64,000 nt of DNA from Stutzerimonas stutzeri (GTDB lineage: Bacteria > Pseudomonadota > Gammaproteobacteria > Pseudomonadales > Pseudomonadaceae), in contig NZ_PPXG01000001.1 of NCBI RefSeq assembly GCF_002909485.1, forward strand, positions 744,001-808,000, given 5' to 3'. The stretch's first letter is position 1; the number at the start of each line of letters is the position of its first letter. The position numbers and the translations under genes were made by a program. This document shows positions 10,351 to 19,116 of the stretch, in pieces. The notes beneath the pieces were generated by a model. That model saw only the letters and a list, made by a program, of their open reading frames with translations, was not told where the DNA came from and did not search any database.

Positions 10351-11115
10351 TCAACCGGCCGTGACCGTCATGCCGCCATCGGCCATGACCACCGAGCCCA
10401 CCATGAAGCTGGCCCGCTCCGAGGCGAGAAAAGCGACGATCTCAGCGATCTCCTTCGGCTGCGCCGCACGACCGATGGGTGCGGCTTCGCCATGCTGGGC
10501 GAGAAAGCCCGGGCCGTCCTCGACCACGTCGTTGAGGATGTTGGTCACCACGTCACCGACGCCGATGGCATTGACTCGAATGCCATGCTCGATCGCCTCC
10601 AGCGCCAGCGTGCGGGTCAGCTGGGCCAATGCGCCTTTGGATGCCGTGTAGGCCGCGATGGTCGGAAAGGCGAAATAGGACGCATAGGAAGCAATGTTGA
10701 CGATCGCCCCCGACCCGTTCGGCGTCATCGCCTTGACCGCTTCACGGCAATGCAGAAAGGCCGCGGTTACGTTGACCGCCTGGATGCGTTCCCAATCCTC
10801 GCGAGTCATGTCCACCACCAACTTGTTGATGATGATGCCGGCGTTGTTGACCAGGATATCCAACCGACCGAAATGCTCGATGCTCAGGCCGACCGCATGC
10901 TCGGCTGCGCCATCCTCGGTAATGTCCGCCAGCAGCGGCACCAGCCCCGGCCGAGCAAGCTCCTCGACGGCTGGGTTGATGTCTTCGGCGATGACCTTGG
11001 CGCCTCGCTCGTGCAGCAGCAAGGCGATGGCCCTGCCGATGCCACTGGCAGCGCCGGTGATCAGCGCGACCTTGCCTTCGACTTCCTGAACGACACAGTT
11101 ATTTGAATCGGTCAT
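10351..11115 (-). CDS. Short-chain dehydrogenase/reductase (NAD(P)-dependent, SDR family)
   Basis: A 254-residue classical SDR. The Rossmann motif TGAASGIG is at ~residues 21-28, NNAG is present, the catalytic Tyr-Lys is YTASKGA, and the C-terminus is the usual GSVVMADGGMTVTAG. The start ATG 11115 has a strong ribosome-binding site (AGAGGAG). It is divergently paired with an AraC-type regulator 189 bp away, which probably controls it. The substrate cannot be told from sequence; SDRs of this type act on secondary alcohols, sugars or ketones. It is not related to the quinoprotein dehydrogenases that follow. Confidence 0.85.
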   Translation of the reverse strand: MTDSNNCVVQEVEGKVALITGAASGIGRAIALLLHERGAKVIAEDINPAVEELARPGLVPLLADITEDGAAEHAVGLSIEHFGRLDILVNNAGIIINKLVVDMTREDWERIQAVNVTAAFLHCREAVKAMTPNGSGAIVNIASYASYFAFPTIAAYTASKGALAQLTRTLALEAIEHGIRVNAIGVGDVVTNILNDVVEDGPGFLAQHGEAAPIGRAAQPKEIAEIVAFLASERASFMVGSVVMADGGMTVTAG

Positions 11116-11304
11116 GGTGCTCTCCTCTCTTATGTACTGCGCCACGAGGCGCGATGGGTTAACTGTCCCCCATCGCAGCAGTCTGAGCTCTCGCACACTT
11201 GCGCTGGCTATCGGGGTTTTGCGCGCAGCATCGATCTGCCGGACGCCGGGTCCTGCGCTACCCTTTCGCGTCGATCACTTGCAGTTCTTGCCAAGGAGCA
11301 AGCC

Positions 11305-12234
11305 ATGCCGCGGTTATCACAAGCCCCGCCACGGCCCCATGCGGGGCAGGCCAGCCCCCAGTCGATGAGCCATTACCTGCCTGGTGAAGCGCACGCGACC
11401 GCACAGCAGCCGCCGATGCAGGACGTGGTGGTGCAGCTCTTCAGCCATCGCACGATCGTCGAGCCAATACAGGTGCCGGCGGTGGTAGAGCCGCTGCTGG
11501 TGCTGGTACTGGCCGGTGCGGCACGCGTCGAGGAGCGTACGCCGGGTGGGCAATGGAGCACCGCAACGGTCAGGGCCGGCGACTTCTTCCTGACCGATAC
11601 CCATGAGCCGTACGAAATGCGTTGGCAGGCGCTGGAGGGCGACCGCTTCGAGGTGATGCACCTGTATCTCGGCCTGCCACTCATCGACCAAGCAGCACAG
11701 GAACTGCTCGGGCCGCAGAGCGCAGCGCTTGCATTGCTGGATGTATCCGGTGCCCACGATGAAACGATTCGCTGGTTGATGGAGAAACTGCACCACGAGC
11801 TGGTCGACCAGCGCGAGCCTAGCCTGCTTTGCATTCGCGGACTGGCCCAGGCACTGGCCGTGCATCTGGTGCGCCACTATCGGGATCCGCAAGACGCCGT
11901 CCGGCGCAGTAATGCCTTGCCTGCCTACAAGCTGCGGCGGGTGATCGAAGCGATGGATGCACAGCTAGCCGAGGATTTCAGTCTTGCTCAGCTGGCACGA
12001 ATCGCCGAGCTGAGCGAATACCACTTCAGCCGGATGTTCAAACGTGCCACCGGGCTCTCGCCTTCACAGTACTTCATCGACCTGCGCATGGCGCGGGCGC
12101 GCCGACTGCTGATCGAAACACAGCGCAGCGTCATCGACATCGGACTGGAGGTGGGCTATTCGAGCCCGAGCCACTTCTCTCTGGTATTCCGCCGCGCGGT
12201 CGGCGTCACGCCCAGCACCTATCGCCAGGCATGA
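11305..12234 (+). CDS. AraC-family transcriptional regulator with cupin-type sensor domain
   Basis: A 309-residue protein. The N-terminal half (~40-160) resembles the AraC_binding cupin (EPLLVLVLAGAARVEER..., RAGDFFLTDTHEPYEMRW). The C-terminal ~100 residues form the double helix-turn-helix AraC domain (FSLAQLARIAELSEYHFSRMFKRATGLSPSQYF, VIDIGLEVGYSSPSHFSLVFRRAVGVTPSTYR). The start ATG 11305 has AAGGAG 7 nt upstream. It is divergent from the SDR gene, so a local activator of that gene is the simplest inference. A terminator follows, shared with the convergent pedH-like gene. Confidence 0.88.
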   Translation: MPRLSQAPPRPHAGQASPQSMSHYLPGEAHATAQQPPMQDVVVQLFSHRTIVEPIQVPAVVEPLLVLVLAGAARVEERTPGGQWSTATVRAGDFFLTDTHEPYEMRWQALEGDRFEVMHLYLGLPLIDQAAQELLGPQSAALALLDVSGAHDETIRWLMEKLHHELVDQREPSLLCIRGLAQALAVHLVRHYRDPQDAVRRSNALPAYKLRRVIEAMDAQLAEDFSLAQLARIAELSEYHFSRMFKRATGLSPSQYFIDLRMARARRLLIETQRSVIDIGLEVGYSSPSHFSLVFRRAVGVTPSTYRQA

Positions 12235-12264
12235 GCTGCCTTTGCTGGGGCGCCAGAAAGACAA

Positions 12265-12295
12265 AACCCCGGTCGTGATGACCGGGGTTCAGTTT
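12265..12295. terminator. Bidirectional terminator between araC-like gene and pedH
   Basis: Perfect 10-bp inverted repeat AACCCCGGTC / GACCGGGGTT with a 5-nt loop, flanked by an A-run on the left (ACAAAA) and CAGTTT on the right. It sits between convergent genes and so can stop transcription from both sides. Confidence 0.75.
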
Positions 12296-12337
12296 GCAGA
12301 AATCCGACGTTCGCCGGGTTTCCGCCACGCAGGCTGA

Positions 12338-14113
12338 TCAGCGCTTGGCGACCTGATCCTTCGGCAGCTTGAAGGTCCAGAGCATGCCGCCCTGATTGAA
12401 CTCCTTCACCCGCTTGGCGACTTCACCGCCCCACAGCGGTACCGCACCACCCCAGCCGGACAGAACGGAGACGTACTGCTCGCCGTCCATTTCCCAGGTA
12501 ACCGGAGAACCGATCACACCCGAGCCGGTGTTGAACTCGTAGACCTTCTTACCGGTCTTGGCGTCGAAGGCCATCAGGTAGCCCTCAGGGTTACCAGTGA
12601 AGACCAGGTTGCCCTTGGTGGCCAAAACGCCGCCCCATAGCGGAGCGTAGTTGTTATAACGCCACACTTCCTTGCCGGTCTTCGGGTCGATGGCGCGTAG
12701 TACACCGATGAAGTCGTCGTTGAGCGGCTTGATGGTGAAACCGGCACCCAGGTAGGCGGCGCCCTTCTTGTAGGCAACACCCTCGTTCCAGATGTCCATG
12801 CCCCACTCGTTGGACGGCACGTAGAACAGACCCGTGTCCTGGCTGTAGGCCATCGGCATCCAGTTCTTGCCGCCCAGGAAGGAAGGCGCGACGAACACGG
12901 ATTTGCCTTTGTCGGCGTCGCCGGGGTTACCGGGTCGGTGGGTATCGTCAAAGATCGGACGGCCAGTCTTGTCCAGGCCCTTGGCCCAGGTGATCTTGTC
13001 GACAAACGGGAAGCCGCGGATGAACTTGCCGTTGGTACGATCCAGCACGTAGAAGAAGCCGTTGCGGTCTGCAGTACCGGCGGCCTTGATGGTCTTGCCG
13101 CCTTCCTGATAGTCGAAGGAGATCAGCTCGTTCACACCGTCGAAGTCCCAGCCGTCATGCGGAGTGGACTGGAAATGCCATTTGATCGAGCCGTCGTTCG
13201 GGTCCAGTGCCAGACGCGAAGACGAGAACAGGTTGTCGCCAGGGCGCAGGTGCGAGTTCCACGGAGCGGGGTTACCGGTGCCGAACAGCAGCGAATCGGT
13301 ATCCGGATCGTAGTAGCCGCCCAGCCAGGGCGCTGCACCGCCAGTCTTCCAGAGATCGCCAGGCCAGGTTTTGCCGGCTTCGCCGCCGGAAATTCCACTT
13401 TCGACCTTCTTGCCATCCTTCCAGACGTAACCCATGTGGCCTTCCACGGTAGGACGGGTCCACAGCAGATCGCCATTCTTCGGGTTGTACGCCTCGACTT
13501 TACCGACCACGCCGAACTCGCCGCCGGAGACACCGGTAATGAGCTTGCCGTTGACCACAAGCGGTGCAGAAGTCAGCGAGTAACCGGCCTTGTAATCCGC
13601 AACGGTCTTCTTCCAGACCACCTTGCCAGTGTCCTTGTTCAGGGCGACCAGCTTGGCATCCAGGGTGCCGAAGATAACCAGATCGTCATACAGCGCAACG
13701 CCGCGGTTGATCACGTCGCAGCACGGCATGATGCCGTCCGGCAGGCGCGCATCGTACTGCCACAGCTCTTTACCGGTGCGGGCGTCTACCGCATAGACAC
13801 GCGAATAGGAGCCGGTGATGTACATCACGCCGTCCTTGATCAGCGGCTGTGCTTCCTGGCCGCGCTGCTTTTCACCGCCGAGAGAGAAGCCCCAAACCGG
13901 TCGCAACTGATTGATGTTATTTGTATTCAACGTTTCCAGGGGGCTGTAGCGCTGGCCCTGCAAGCCCAGACCATTGGTGACGATCTGATGGGTGGACTTG
14001 GCGTCGTCGAGGATTTCCTGGTCGGTTACGGCCCAGGCGTGCAGGCTGGACATCGCCACCGCGGCGCATAGCGCCGTCAGGGCGAAGGGCTTGCGAAGAC
14101 CGGTGTGCTTCAT
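12338..14113 (-). CDS. pedH: Lanthanide-type PQQ-dependent alcohol dehydrogenase (PedH-like quinoprotein)
   Basis: A 591-residue periplasmic quinoprotein with a signal peptide ([28 protein letters not shown]). It has the eight-bladed propeller tryptophan-docking repeats (DxxTGKxxW). Active-site features visible are the vicinal disulfide pair C131-C132 (PCCDVINRG), metal ligands E199 (SGGEFG) and N281 (GNPAPWN), and catalytic D323 in [10 protein letters not shown]325, two residues further, is the extra aspartate that marks lanthanide-dependent enzymes (XoxF, PedH); calcium enzymes have Ala/Ser/Thr there. It is inferred to oxidise primary alcohols and aldehydes with La/Ce/Pr and PQQ, reducing cytochrome c-550. 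A palindrome lies 32 nt upstream of its start codon. Confidence 0.93.
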   Translation of the reverse strand: MKHTGLRKPFALTALCAAVAMSSLHAWAVTDQEILDDAKSTHQIVTNGLGLQGQRYSPLETLNTNNINQLRPVWGFSLGGEKQRGQEAQPLIKDGVMYITGSYSRVYAVDARTGKELWQYDARLPDGIMPCCDVINRGVALYDDLVIFGTLDAKLVALNKDTGKVVWKKTVADYKAGYSLTSAPLVVNGKLITGVSGGEFGVVGKVEAYNPKNGDLLWTRPTVEGHMGYVWKDGKKVESGISGGEAGKTWPGDLWKTGGAAPWLGGYYDPDTDSLLFGTGNPAPWNSHLRPGDNLFSSSRLALDPNDGSIKWHFQSTPHDGWDFDGVNELISFDYQEGGKTIKAAGTADRNGFFYVLDRTNGKFIRGFPFVDKITWAKGLDKTGRPIFDDTHRPGNPGDADKGKSVFVAPSFLGGKNWMPMAYSQDTGLFYVPSNEWGMDIWNEGVAYKKGAAYLGAGFTIKPLNDDFIGVLRAIDPKTGKEVWRYNNYAPLWGGVLATKGNLVFTGNPEGYLMAFDAKTGKKVYEFNTGSGVIGSPVTWEMDGEQYVSVLSGWGGAVPLWGGEVAKRVKEFNQGGMLWTFKLPKDQVAKR

Positions 14114-14144
14114 TGCGGCTTACCTCTGCGGGTTCATTGTTATG

Positions 14145-14161
14145 CCGGGAAATTTTCCCGG
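14145..14161. promoter_or_regulatory. Palindrome upstream of pedH; candidate PedR2-type operator
   Basis: CCGGGAAATTTTCCCGG is an inverted repeat with 8-bp arms around a single T, ending 32 nt before the pedH start codon (14113). An 18-bp part, GGGAAATTTTCCCGGTCT, recurs with two differences in the pedE upstream region (18991-19008). Closeness to the pedH start suggests a site that blocks transcription. Function is inferred, not shown. Confidence 0.5.
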
Positions 14162-14221
14162 TCTGCCGTTGATTCTTGGTTTGCGCCGCCTCGCCAACAA
14201 TTGCCCGCAGTACCGATTTCC

Positions 14222-14236
14222 CTACTCCCTTGGTAG
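14222..14236 (+). promoter_or_regulatory. TACYTTGGTA-box in the pedH / binding-protein intergenic region
   Basis: CTACTCCCTTGGTAG contains TCCCTTGGTA, 9 of 10 matches to the box repeated through the quinoprotein island. It lies 157 bp upstream of the + strand binding-protein gene and 109 bp upstream of pedH. A partial repeat of its left end (TACTCCC) follows 17 bp later. Confidence 0.5.
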
Positions 14237-14392
14237 CAATACTCCCCCGCAAGCAGCGCAAACCCTGCTTTTGCTGCTCGTTACGGGCCGCCAGCGGCAC
14301 CGAAGTCGCAGCCATTCAGCCGGAAAAGACTATTCCGCTGTGCCCGCTCAGCCCCTAAAACGGACGACCCCTCGCTCAGAAGGATACGAGCC

Positions 14393-15631
14393 ATGTTGCG
14401 CCCTACCCTGATCATCGCCCTCACCGCCCTTACATTCACCGTCGCTCACGCAGCCACACCGATTCGCCTCGGGCTCAACTACCCGAGTACCGGCAATTAC
14501 AAGTCCGAAGGGCTGGAGCTACGCCGTGGCGCCATGCTCGCCGTCGAGCAGATCAACCAAGCTGGCGGTGTGCTCGGGCGCCCGCTGGAACTGGTCAGCC
14601 TCAACTCCGCAGCCCGTGCGGAAAAGGCCCGAGCGAACGTCGAGCGATTCGCCAGCCAGGGCGTGGCGATGGTATTCGGCGGCGCCAATAGCGAGGAGGC
14701 GCTCACTGCCGGCCAGCGTGCCCGCGAACTCGGGCTTCTCTATTTCCCGACTCTCGGCTACGCCAACGAGATCACCGGACGTGACGGTCATCGTCATCTG
14801 TTTCGTGAATCAAATAGCGCCTGGATGAGCGCGCGCGTGTTGGGTGAATACCTGAGCTGGCACATGCCAAACCGACGCTACCACTACATCAGCCTCGATG
14901 ATGCGTGGGGGCGCAGCATGGAGCAGGCCCTGCGCGAAGCGACCAAGAGCCGCGACCGCGCTCGTCATGGCTACTCGAAGATCGCTGAGCGCGGTGCTCG
15001 ACGCGGCGATTACCTGAGCGCTCTGCAAAAGGCCGCTGCCAGTCAAGCAGATGTGCTGGTGATCGTGCTGCTTGGCGAGGATCTGGTGCAGACCATGCGC
15101 CTGGCGCAGACACTGGATTTGGGCAAGCGCATGCAGATCATCGTGCCCAACCTCACGCAGAGCATCGTTGAGCAAGCCGGGCCACTGGTGATGGAAAATG
15201 TCATCGGTACCGAGGCCTGGACCTGGCGGGTGCCGCAGCGAGAAAAAAGTGAAGCCGGACAGGCATTCGTCGAGCGTTTCATCGCGCTGCACCAAGGCTA
15301 CCCCGGTAGCACTGCGGCGTCGGCGTACAGCATCGTCCAGCAATGGGCCGACGGCGTAAGGCGGGCTGGCCGACTCGATAGCGAAGCCGTCATCGCGGCG
15401 CTTGAGAACCATCGCTACAGCCTGCTGAAGGATGAGCAGTACTGGCGCGACTTCGACCACCAGAACGTCCAGAGCATCTACGCTGTGCGGGTTCGAGATC
15501 GCAGCGAGATCATGCAGGACCGTTTCAAGCAGGACTATTTCACGATCATCCATCGCATGGATGGTGAAGAAGCGGCACCAAGCCTGGACGATTGGCAGCA
15601 GGAACGTGGTGATCAACTGCAACTGCAGTAG
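14393..15631 (+). CDS. Urea/branched-chain-amino-acid-type periplasmic binding protein (orphan)
   Basis: A 412-residue type-I periplasmic binding protein with a signal peptide (MLRPTLIIALTALTFTVAHA). IRLGLNYPSTGNYKSEGLELRRGAMLAVEQINQAGGVLGRPLELV is the LivJ/UrtA-type N-lobe. It is transcribed divergently from pedH across a 279-bp promoter region and has no permease or ATPase genes beside it. Known pseudomonad ped clusters carry such proteins without a proven ligand. It could deliver a ligand to a receptor or sensor kinase rather than to an importer; the ligand is unknown. Confidence 0.8.
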   Translation: MLRPTLIIALTALTFTVAHAATPIRLGLNYPSTGNYKSEGLELRRGAMLAVEQINQAGGVLGRPLELVSLNSAARAEKARANVERFASQGVAMVFGGANSEEALTAGQRARELGLLYFPTLGYANEITGRDGHRHLFRESNSAWMSARVLGEYLSWHMPNRRYHYISLDDAWGRSMEQALREATKSRDRARHGYSKIAERGARRGDYLSALQKAAASQADVLVIVLLGEDLVQTMRLAQTLDLGKRMQIIVPNLTQSIVEQAGPLVMENVIGTEAWTWRVPQREKSEAGQAFVERFIALHQGYPGSTAASAYSIVQQWADGVRRAGRLDSEAVIAALENHRYSLLKDEQYWRDFDHQNVQSIYAVRVRDRSEIMQDRFKQDYFTIIHRMDGEEAAPSLDDWQQERGDQLQLQ

Positions 15632-15659
15632 CGGCTGTCCACGACAACCTGGCGCGCCT

Positions 15660-16589
15660 TCACTCGTCGACGCGCGGCAGCGCCATGGCTTCGTAGCGCG
15701 GATACAGATGGCTGACGCTGCGAATCAGCTCGTAACGGGTCAAGCTGATGCCGGCGAAACGCTCCGGGATCGGGCTCTGAATCACCTCATTCATGTCTGC
15801 GCCCGTGCTGGCTGCATCGCGCAACAAGGCGTCCAGCCAAGCGAGGTAATCGCGCATCTGTGTGAAGGGCTCGGCGTCGTCGGCCACCGGGCCATGACCG
15901 GCCACCAGCAACTTCCAGGGTAGCGCCTGCAGGGTATCGAGATCATCCAGCCAAACGTCCAGGCCCGGGCTGTTCGGCGTAGTCAGCGCGCGCTGATAAA
16001 AGAGGATGTCGCCGGCGAAGAGTACGCCACTGCGTTCATCGAGAATTGCCAGGTCTGCTCCGGTATGACCGCGTAGCGCCAGCAGACGCAGCGTGCGATT
16101 GCCGATCTGCAGGGCGCCGGGCTCAAGCGTTTCATTTGGCAGCATCACCTCGGTGCCACGCATCCAGTCGCCGACCAGGCGGTACATGTTCTCCGCCATG
16201 GCATTGCCCTGCTCGCGCAGCAATTCGGTAGTGCCAACCAGCGCAGCGATGGGTACATCGGCGAACGCCTGGTTGCCCAGCACATGGTCGGGGTGGTGAT
16301 GAGTGAGCAGAACCTTGACCACCGGCCGGTCGGTAACGCTGGCGATGGCCGCGCGCATCGCCTCGCCGTAACGCCTGGACGGCCCGCTGTCGATCACCAC
16401 CACGCCGGCATCCGTGACGATGAATCCCGTGTTGACGATATTGCCGCCATTGCGCTTGTCGAAGTTGTCGGTGGCCCCTTCCAGCAGCCAGACGTCATCG
16501 GCGATCTGCCGTGGCTGTAGGGCGTAATGCAGCTCGGCCTGTACGGGCAGCACCAGACAGAACGCGAAGATAAGCATGAACAGGCGCAT
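15660..16589 (-). CDS. Quinoprotein-associated metallo-beta-lactamase-fold hydrolase
   Basis: A 309-residue exported protein (signal MRLFMLIFAFCLVLPVQA). The zinc motif H87-x-H89-x-D91-H92 is in LLTHHHPDHVLGNQ; further ligands are in LRGHTGADLAIL, FAGDILF and VAGHGPV. ATG 16589 was chosen because AAGGAG precedes it. It is the last gene of the leftward pedF operon (56 nt after the SoxYZ-like gene). It fits the 'quinoprotein relay system zinc metallohydrolase' group, defined by co-occurrence with PQQ dehydrogenases and SoxYZ-like carriers. A thioester or persulfide hydrolase acting on that carrier is a plausible but unproven role. Confidence 0.83.
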   Translation of the reverse strand: MRLFMLIFAFCLVLPVQAELHYALQPRQIADDVWLLEGATDNFDKRNGGNIVNTGFIVTDAGVVVIDSGPSRRYGEAMRAAIASVTDRPVVKVLLTHHHPDHVLGNQAFADVPIAALVGTTELLREQGNAMAENMYRLVGDWMRGTEVMLPNETLEPGALQIGNRTLRLLALRGHTGADLAILDERSGVLFAGDILFYQRALTTPNSPGLDVWLDDLDTLQALPWKLLVAGHGPVADDAEPFTQMRDYLAWLDALLRDAASTGADMNEVIQSPIPERFAGISLTRYELIRSVSHLYPRYEAMALPRVDE

Positions 16590-16645
16590 GACGCCTCCTT
16601 GGCTTGGTTTGCAGGCTTGGCGCATTCACGACCGCGAGCGCACGG

Positions 16646-17392
16646 CTAGAAGGCTGCTTCGAACTCGTTGCCGTTGTTGTCGCGCAGCCATAGACGGGTG
16701 TCCTGACTGCCCTTCACTTCCAGGCTCAGACTGGGGTTTTCGCTGACAGCGGGATACAGCTCCAGCGCTGCCAGAACCTGGCCGTGCGCATCGCGCAGCT
16801 CGGCCTGATTGAGAAAGAACTCGGGGATACCGCCCACCAGGCCGTTATCCATGGGGTGGGATACCTGCACGCGTAGCCGGCTGAGGTCGCCCCGTGGAAA
16901 GCGCCCACCAATCACCTCCCCTAGCCGGTCTTCCCAGCCTTGCTGTGCGCGCACAACGCTCGGCGCCGTGCAGCCGCCGCCTGCGGCATCGACCTTGGCC
17001 GAGCCGATGTGCCATAAGCCGTCACGCGTCAGCACGGCAGCGCGAATCGGCGTCGCCTGTTCGACCCGAATGCGAATCGCCACCAGCGGCAGCACTTGGT
17101 CGCCAGGAGTAAAGGTGAAGATACGCGGGATCGGGTTGAGGTCGGCCCACGCCTCGATGCGCACAACCTCATCGCCCAGGGCGCGGGCATCGATGTGTAT
17201 TGGCACCTGGCGGGAGTCCTCGGCGAACGGCGGCACCTGGACCTGTACGCGTTCGTCGAACACGTAGGGCTCGCCGTCGAGCAGGCCCTTGTGGTGGTAT
17301 TCCCACATCACCGACTGCAGCGGGTCGGCCTCAGCCGCCATCACGGGCGATGTCAGGAAGGCGCTTAGCAGCAGCAAGATTCGGACGCTCAT
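16646..17392 (-). CDS. Quinoprotein dehydrogenase-associated SoxYZ-like carrier protein
   Basis: A 248-residue exported protein (signal MSVRILLLLSAFLTSPVMAA). The N-terminal half resembles SoxY and ends in the carrier motif GGGC (C141, context AAGGGCTAPS). The C-terminal ~90 residues resemble SoxZ (VSHPMDNGLVGG, LRDNNGNEFEAAF). True SoxYZ carries sulfur intermediates covalently on the cysteine; no other sox gene is present here. It sits between a MxaJ-like binding protein and the hydrolase. What is bound to C141 is unknown. Confidence 0.85.
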   Translation of the reverse strand: MSVRILLLLSAFLTSPVMAAEADPLQSVMWEYHHKGLLDGEPYVFDERVQVQVPPFAEDSRQVPIHIDARALGDEVVRIEAWADLNPIPRIFTFTPGDQVLPLVAIRIRVEQATPIRAAVLTRDGLWHIGSAKVDAAGGGCTAPSVVRAQQGWEDRLGEVIGGRFPRGDLSRLRVQVSHPMDNGLVGGIPEFFLNQAELRDAHGQVLAALELYPAVSENPSLSLEVKGSQDTRLWLRDNNGNEFEAAF

Positions 17393-17442
17393 ATCGACTC
17401 CTCGAACGGCGATCCGCGGCGGGATCGGCATGGCGCTGCCGG

Positions 17443-18357
17443 TCAGCGACCAGCCACGTCGCTCTCCACATCCTGGTACAACCCGGGCAACTCGTAGCTC
17501 AATCCATAGCTGGCATAGAGTTTCTCCAGCTGACCTTCAAGAATAAGCGGTTCCAGCACCTCTTCCAGCGCGTAGGCCAGCTGCCGGTTGGATTCATGCA
17601 CCGCCATGCCCAGATCCCACACCTGCTTGCCCATGTTCGGGTACGCATTCTCGGCGAGTTTCAGGTGGTCATCGCTGGCCTGGTGGAGCAGCCATTCGAT
17701 TTCCCCACGCATGGCCATGGTTGCATCCACTTCGCCCTGCCGCAGCGCGGCGAAGGCCTGCTGCACGCTTGGGTAGTGATGGGTATTTTTCGCCAACCGC
17801 CCTTCGAATACCGAGGACAGATAAAACGAGGGCACGCTATCGACCTCCACCCCTATCGGGTGGTACTGGAAGATCGCCACGCTTGGCACTTCATCCACAC
17901 GGCGATCATCGTAAGCGGTCTGCCAGCGTTCACGCTGATAGGGACCGAACATCACCACCAGCTCGTTGATCACCTCACCCAACTCGTTGCGCTTGTAGGC
18001 AAACTCACGATCGTATGGCACGCGGAGCATCACATCGGCCAGTACGTCCGGACGCAAGTAATGCCCCTTCCAGATGAAGTTGCGCAGGTCATCGTCCAGC
18101 GTTTCGTCCGGGCTCACCCATAGCAACTGCAGCTTCAAGCCAAGCCCTTCAGCCAGCTTGCGCGCCAGTTCGACATCGACCCCGCGCGGCTCCCCGTCCT
18201 GCTGATAGCTGTACGGAGGGAAGTTCTCGTACATCGCCACCTTGAGCACGCCGGACTCGATGATGTCATCGAAGGCGCGCACCTTGACCACATCCGCCTG
18301 CGCCAATGCGCAACAGAGCGTCAGCCACAACGCCAGAACGAGCCGCACGGCGTTCAT
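17443..18357 (-). CDS. Quinoprotein dehydrogenase-associated periplasmic binding protein (MxaJ/XoxJ-like)
   Basis: A 304-residue type-II binding protein (SBP family 3) with signal MNAVRLVLALWLTLCCALAQA. ATG 18357 overlaps the pedF stop (TGATG). The domain pattern LKVAMYENFPPYSYQQDGEPRGVDVELARKLAEGLGLKLQL is typical of family 3. It belongs to the group found only beside PQQ alcohol dehydrogenases; relatives XoxJ/MxaJ are thought to help mature or activate the dehydrogenase rather than to import a solute. There is no adjacent permease. A role in assembly of PedE/PedH is the best inference. Confidence 0.83.
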   Translation of the reverse strand: MNAVRLVLALWLTLCCALAQADVVKVRAFDDIIESGVLKVAMYENFPPYSYQQDGEPRGVDVELARKLAEGLGLKLQLLWVSPDETLDDDLRNFIWKGHYLRPDVLADVMLRVPYDREFAYKRNELGEVINELVVMFGPYQRERWQTAYDDRRVDEVPSVAIFQYHPIGVEVDSVPSFYLSSVFEGRLAKNTHHYPSVQQAFAALRQGEVDATMAMRGEIEWLLHQASDDHLKLAENAYPNMGKQVWDLGMAVHESNRQLAYALEEVLEPLILEGQLEKLYASYGLSYELPGLYQDVESDVAGR

Positions 18358-18794
18358 CACTGCTTGGCCGCTTCGCTTTCGATATAGGTGCGGATGGCCC
18401 ACAGCGCTTCCTGGCTGAGCGTGTCGGCCATGCGCGGCATGTAAACGGCGCCGTCACGCACCGCACCGTTGATTACCCGCTCCTTGTACCACTCGTCACC
18501 GTCGTAGCTGGCCTCGAGCTCACGCAGATCAGGCGCAATGCCGCCGGAAATGGCTTCCAGGCCATGGCAACGGGCGCAGTTCTGGTTGTAGGCAGAGGAG
18601 CCGATTTCCACGGCCACATCATAGTGCTCGTTCGGAGCGCGGTAGGGGTTTTCGTCCAGCCATTCTTCACCGAGCGATGGCAGACCTTTGGTGTTCACTG
18701 CCTGCGGCGTCACATCGCCGTGGGCCATGACCAGACCAGCCATACCGAGGAAACCCGCTGCCAGCAGTGAGCGCAAAAAGATCTTGTTATTCAT
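18357..18794 (-). CDS. pedF: Cytochrome c-550, electron acceptor of the quinoprotein alcohol dehydrogenases
   Basis: A 145-residue periplasmic cytochrome c (exaB/pedF type). It has signal MNNKIFLRSLLAAGFLGMAGLVMA, a single heme motif C73-A-R-C76-H77, and probable axial methionine in VYMPRMADTLSQ. ATG 18794 is preferred (AGAGGG 8 nt upstream); a GTG lies three codons earlier. It takes electrons from PQQH2 in PedE/PedH and passes them to a terminal oxidase. It is the first gene of a four-gene operon (MxaJ-like, SoxYZ-like, hydrolase) and divergent from pedE. The start codon is followed by AATAACAA, an exact match to the AANAANAA site bound by Hfq/Crc in Pseudomonas. Confidence 0.92.
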   Translation of the reverse strand: MNNKIFLRSLLAAGFLGMAGLVMAHGDVTPQAVNTKGLPSLGEEWLDENPYRAPNEHYDVAVEIGSSAYNQNCARCHGLEAISGGIAPDLRELEASYDGDEWYKERVINGAVRDGAVYMPRMADTLSQEALWAIRTYIESEAAKQ

Positions 18795-18909
18795 GACTAC
18801 CACCCTCTATTCGAGAACCTGTGCAAGGCAGCCCCCATCGGAGCGCATGGTGGTCATGTTGGAGGGGCGAGCGGGCTGGCAGAATCCTGCTTTGGACGCC
18901 TGCATCTCC

Positions 18910-18919
18910 TCCCTTGGTA
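18910..18919 (+). promoter_or_regulatory. TACYTTGGTA-box between pedF and pedE
   Basis: TCCCTTGGTA, identical to the copy at 14226-14235 and 9 of 10 to the shared box. It lies 116 bp upstream of the pedF start and 198 bp upstream of the pedE start. Confidence 0.5.
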
Positions 18920-18990
18920 CTGGGTTTTGCCACCACCTTTTGCAGCAGCCCGCACGCCACTCCGGTAGCAAGGCCAAACACCGGGCGTTT

Positions 18991-19024
18991 GGGAAGTATT
19001 CCCGGTCTTACCGGGAGATTTTCC
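18991..19024. promoter_or_regulatory. Palindromic element upstream of pedE, shared with pedH
   Basis: GGGAAGTATTCCCGGTCT (18991-19008) differs from the pedH element GGGAAATTTTCCCGGTCT at only two positions. A second partial copy, CCGGGAGATTTTCC, follows at 19011-19024. The pair sits 93-126 bp upstream of the pedE start, a distance usual for activator sites. No other copy was noticed in the window. Confidence 0.5.
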
Positions 19025-19116
19025 GTGTCGGCTTCGGCGGCGCTCTCCCAATAATCGAATCGCCAGGCCACCGCTATACGGCGGCCTCGTCCGAATCGAC
19101 CAAGGGAATCGCAACC

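Larger units (their letters stand above)
18795..19116. promoter_or_regulatory. Divergent pedF-pedE promoter region (322 bp)
   Basis: No gene fits here. It contains a TACYTTGGTA-type box (TCCCTTGGTA, 18910-18919), the inverted repeat GGGAA-GTA-TTCCC extended to GGGAAGTATTCCCGGTCT (18991-19008), and a second related element CCGGGAGATTTTCC (19011-19024). I see no convincing sigma-70 hexamer pair. The layout (box ~200 bp and palindrome ~110-125 bp upstream of pedE) fits activation of one or both divergent units. Confidence 0.5.
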
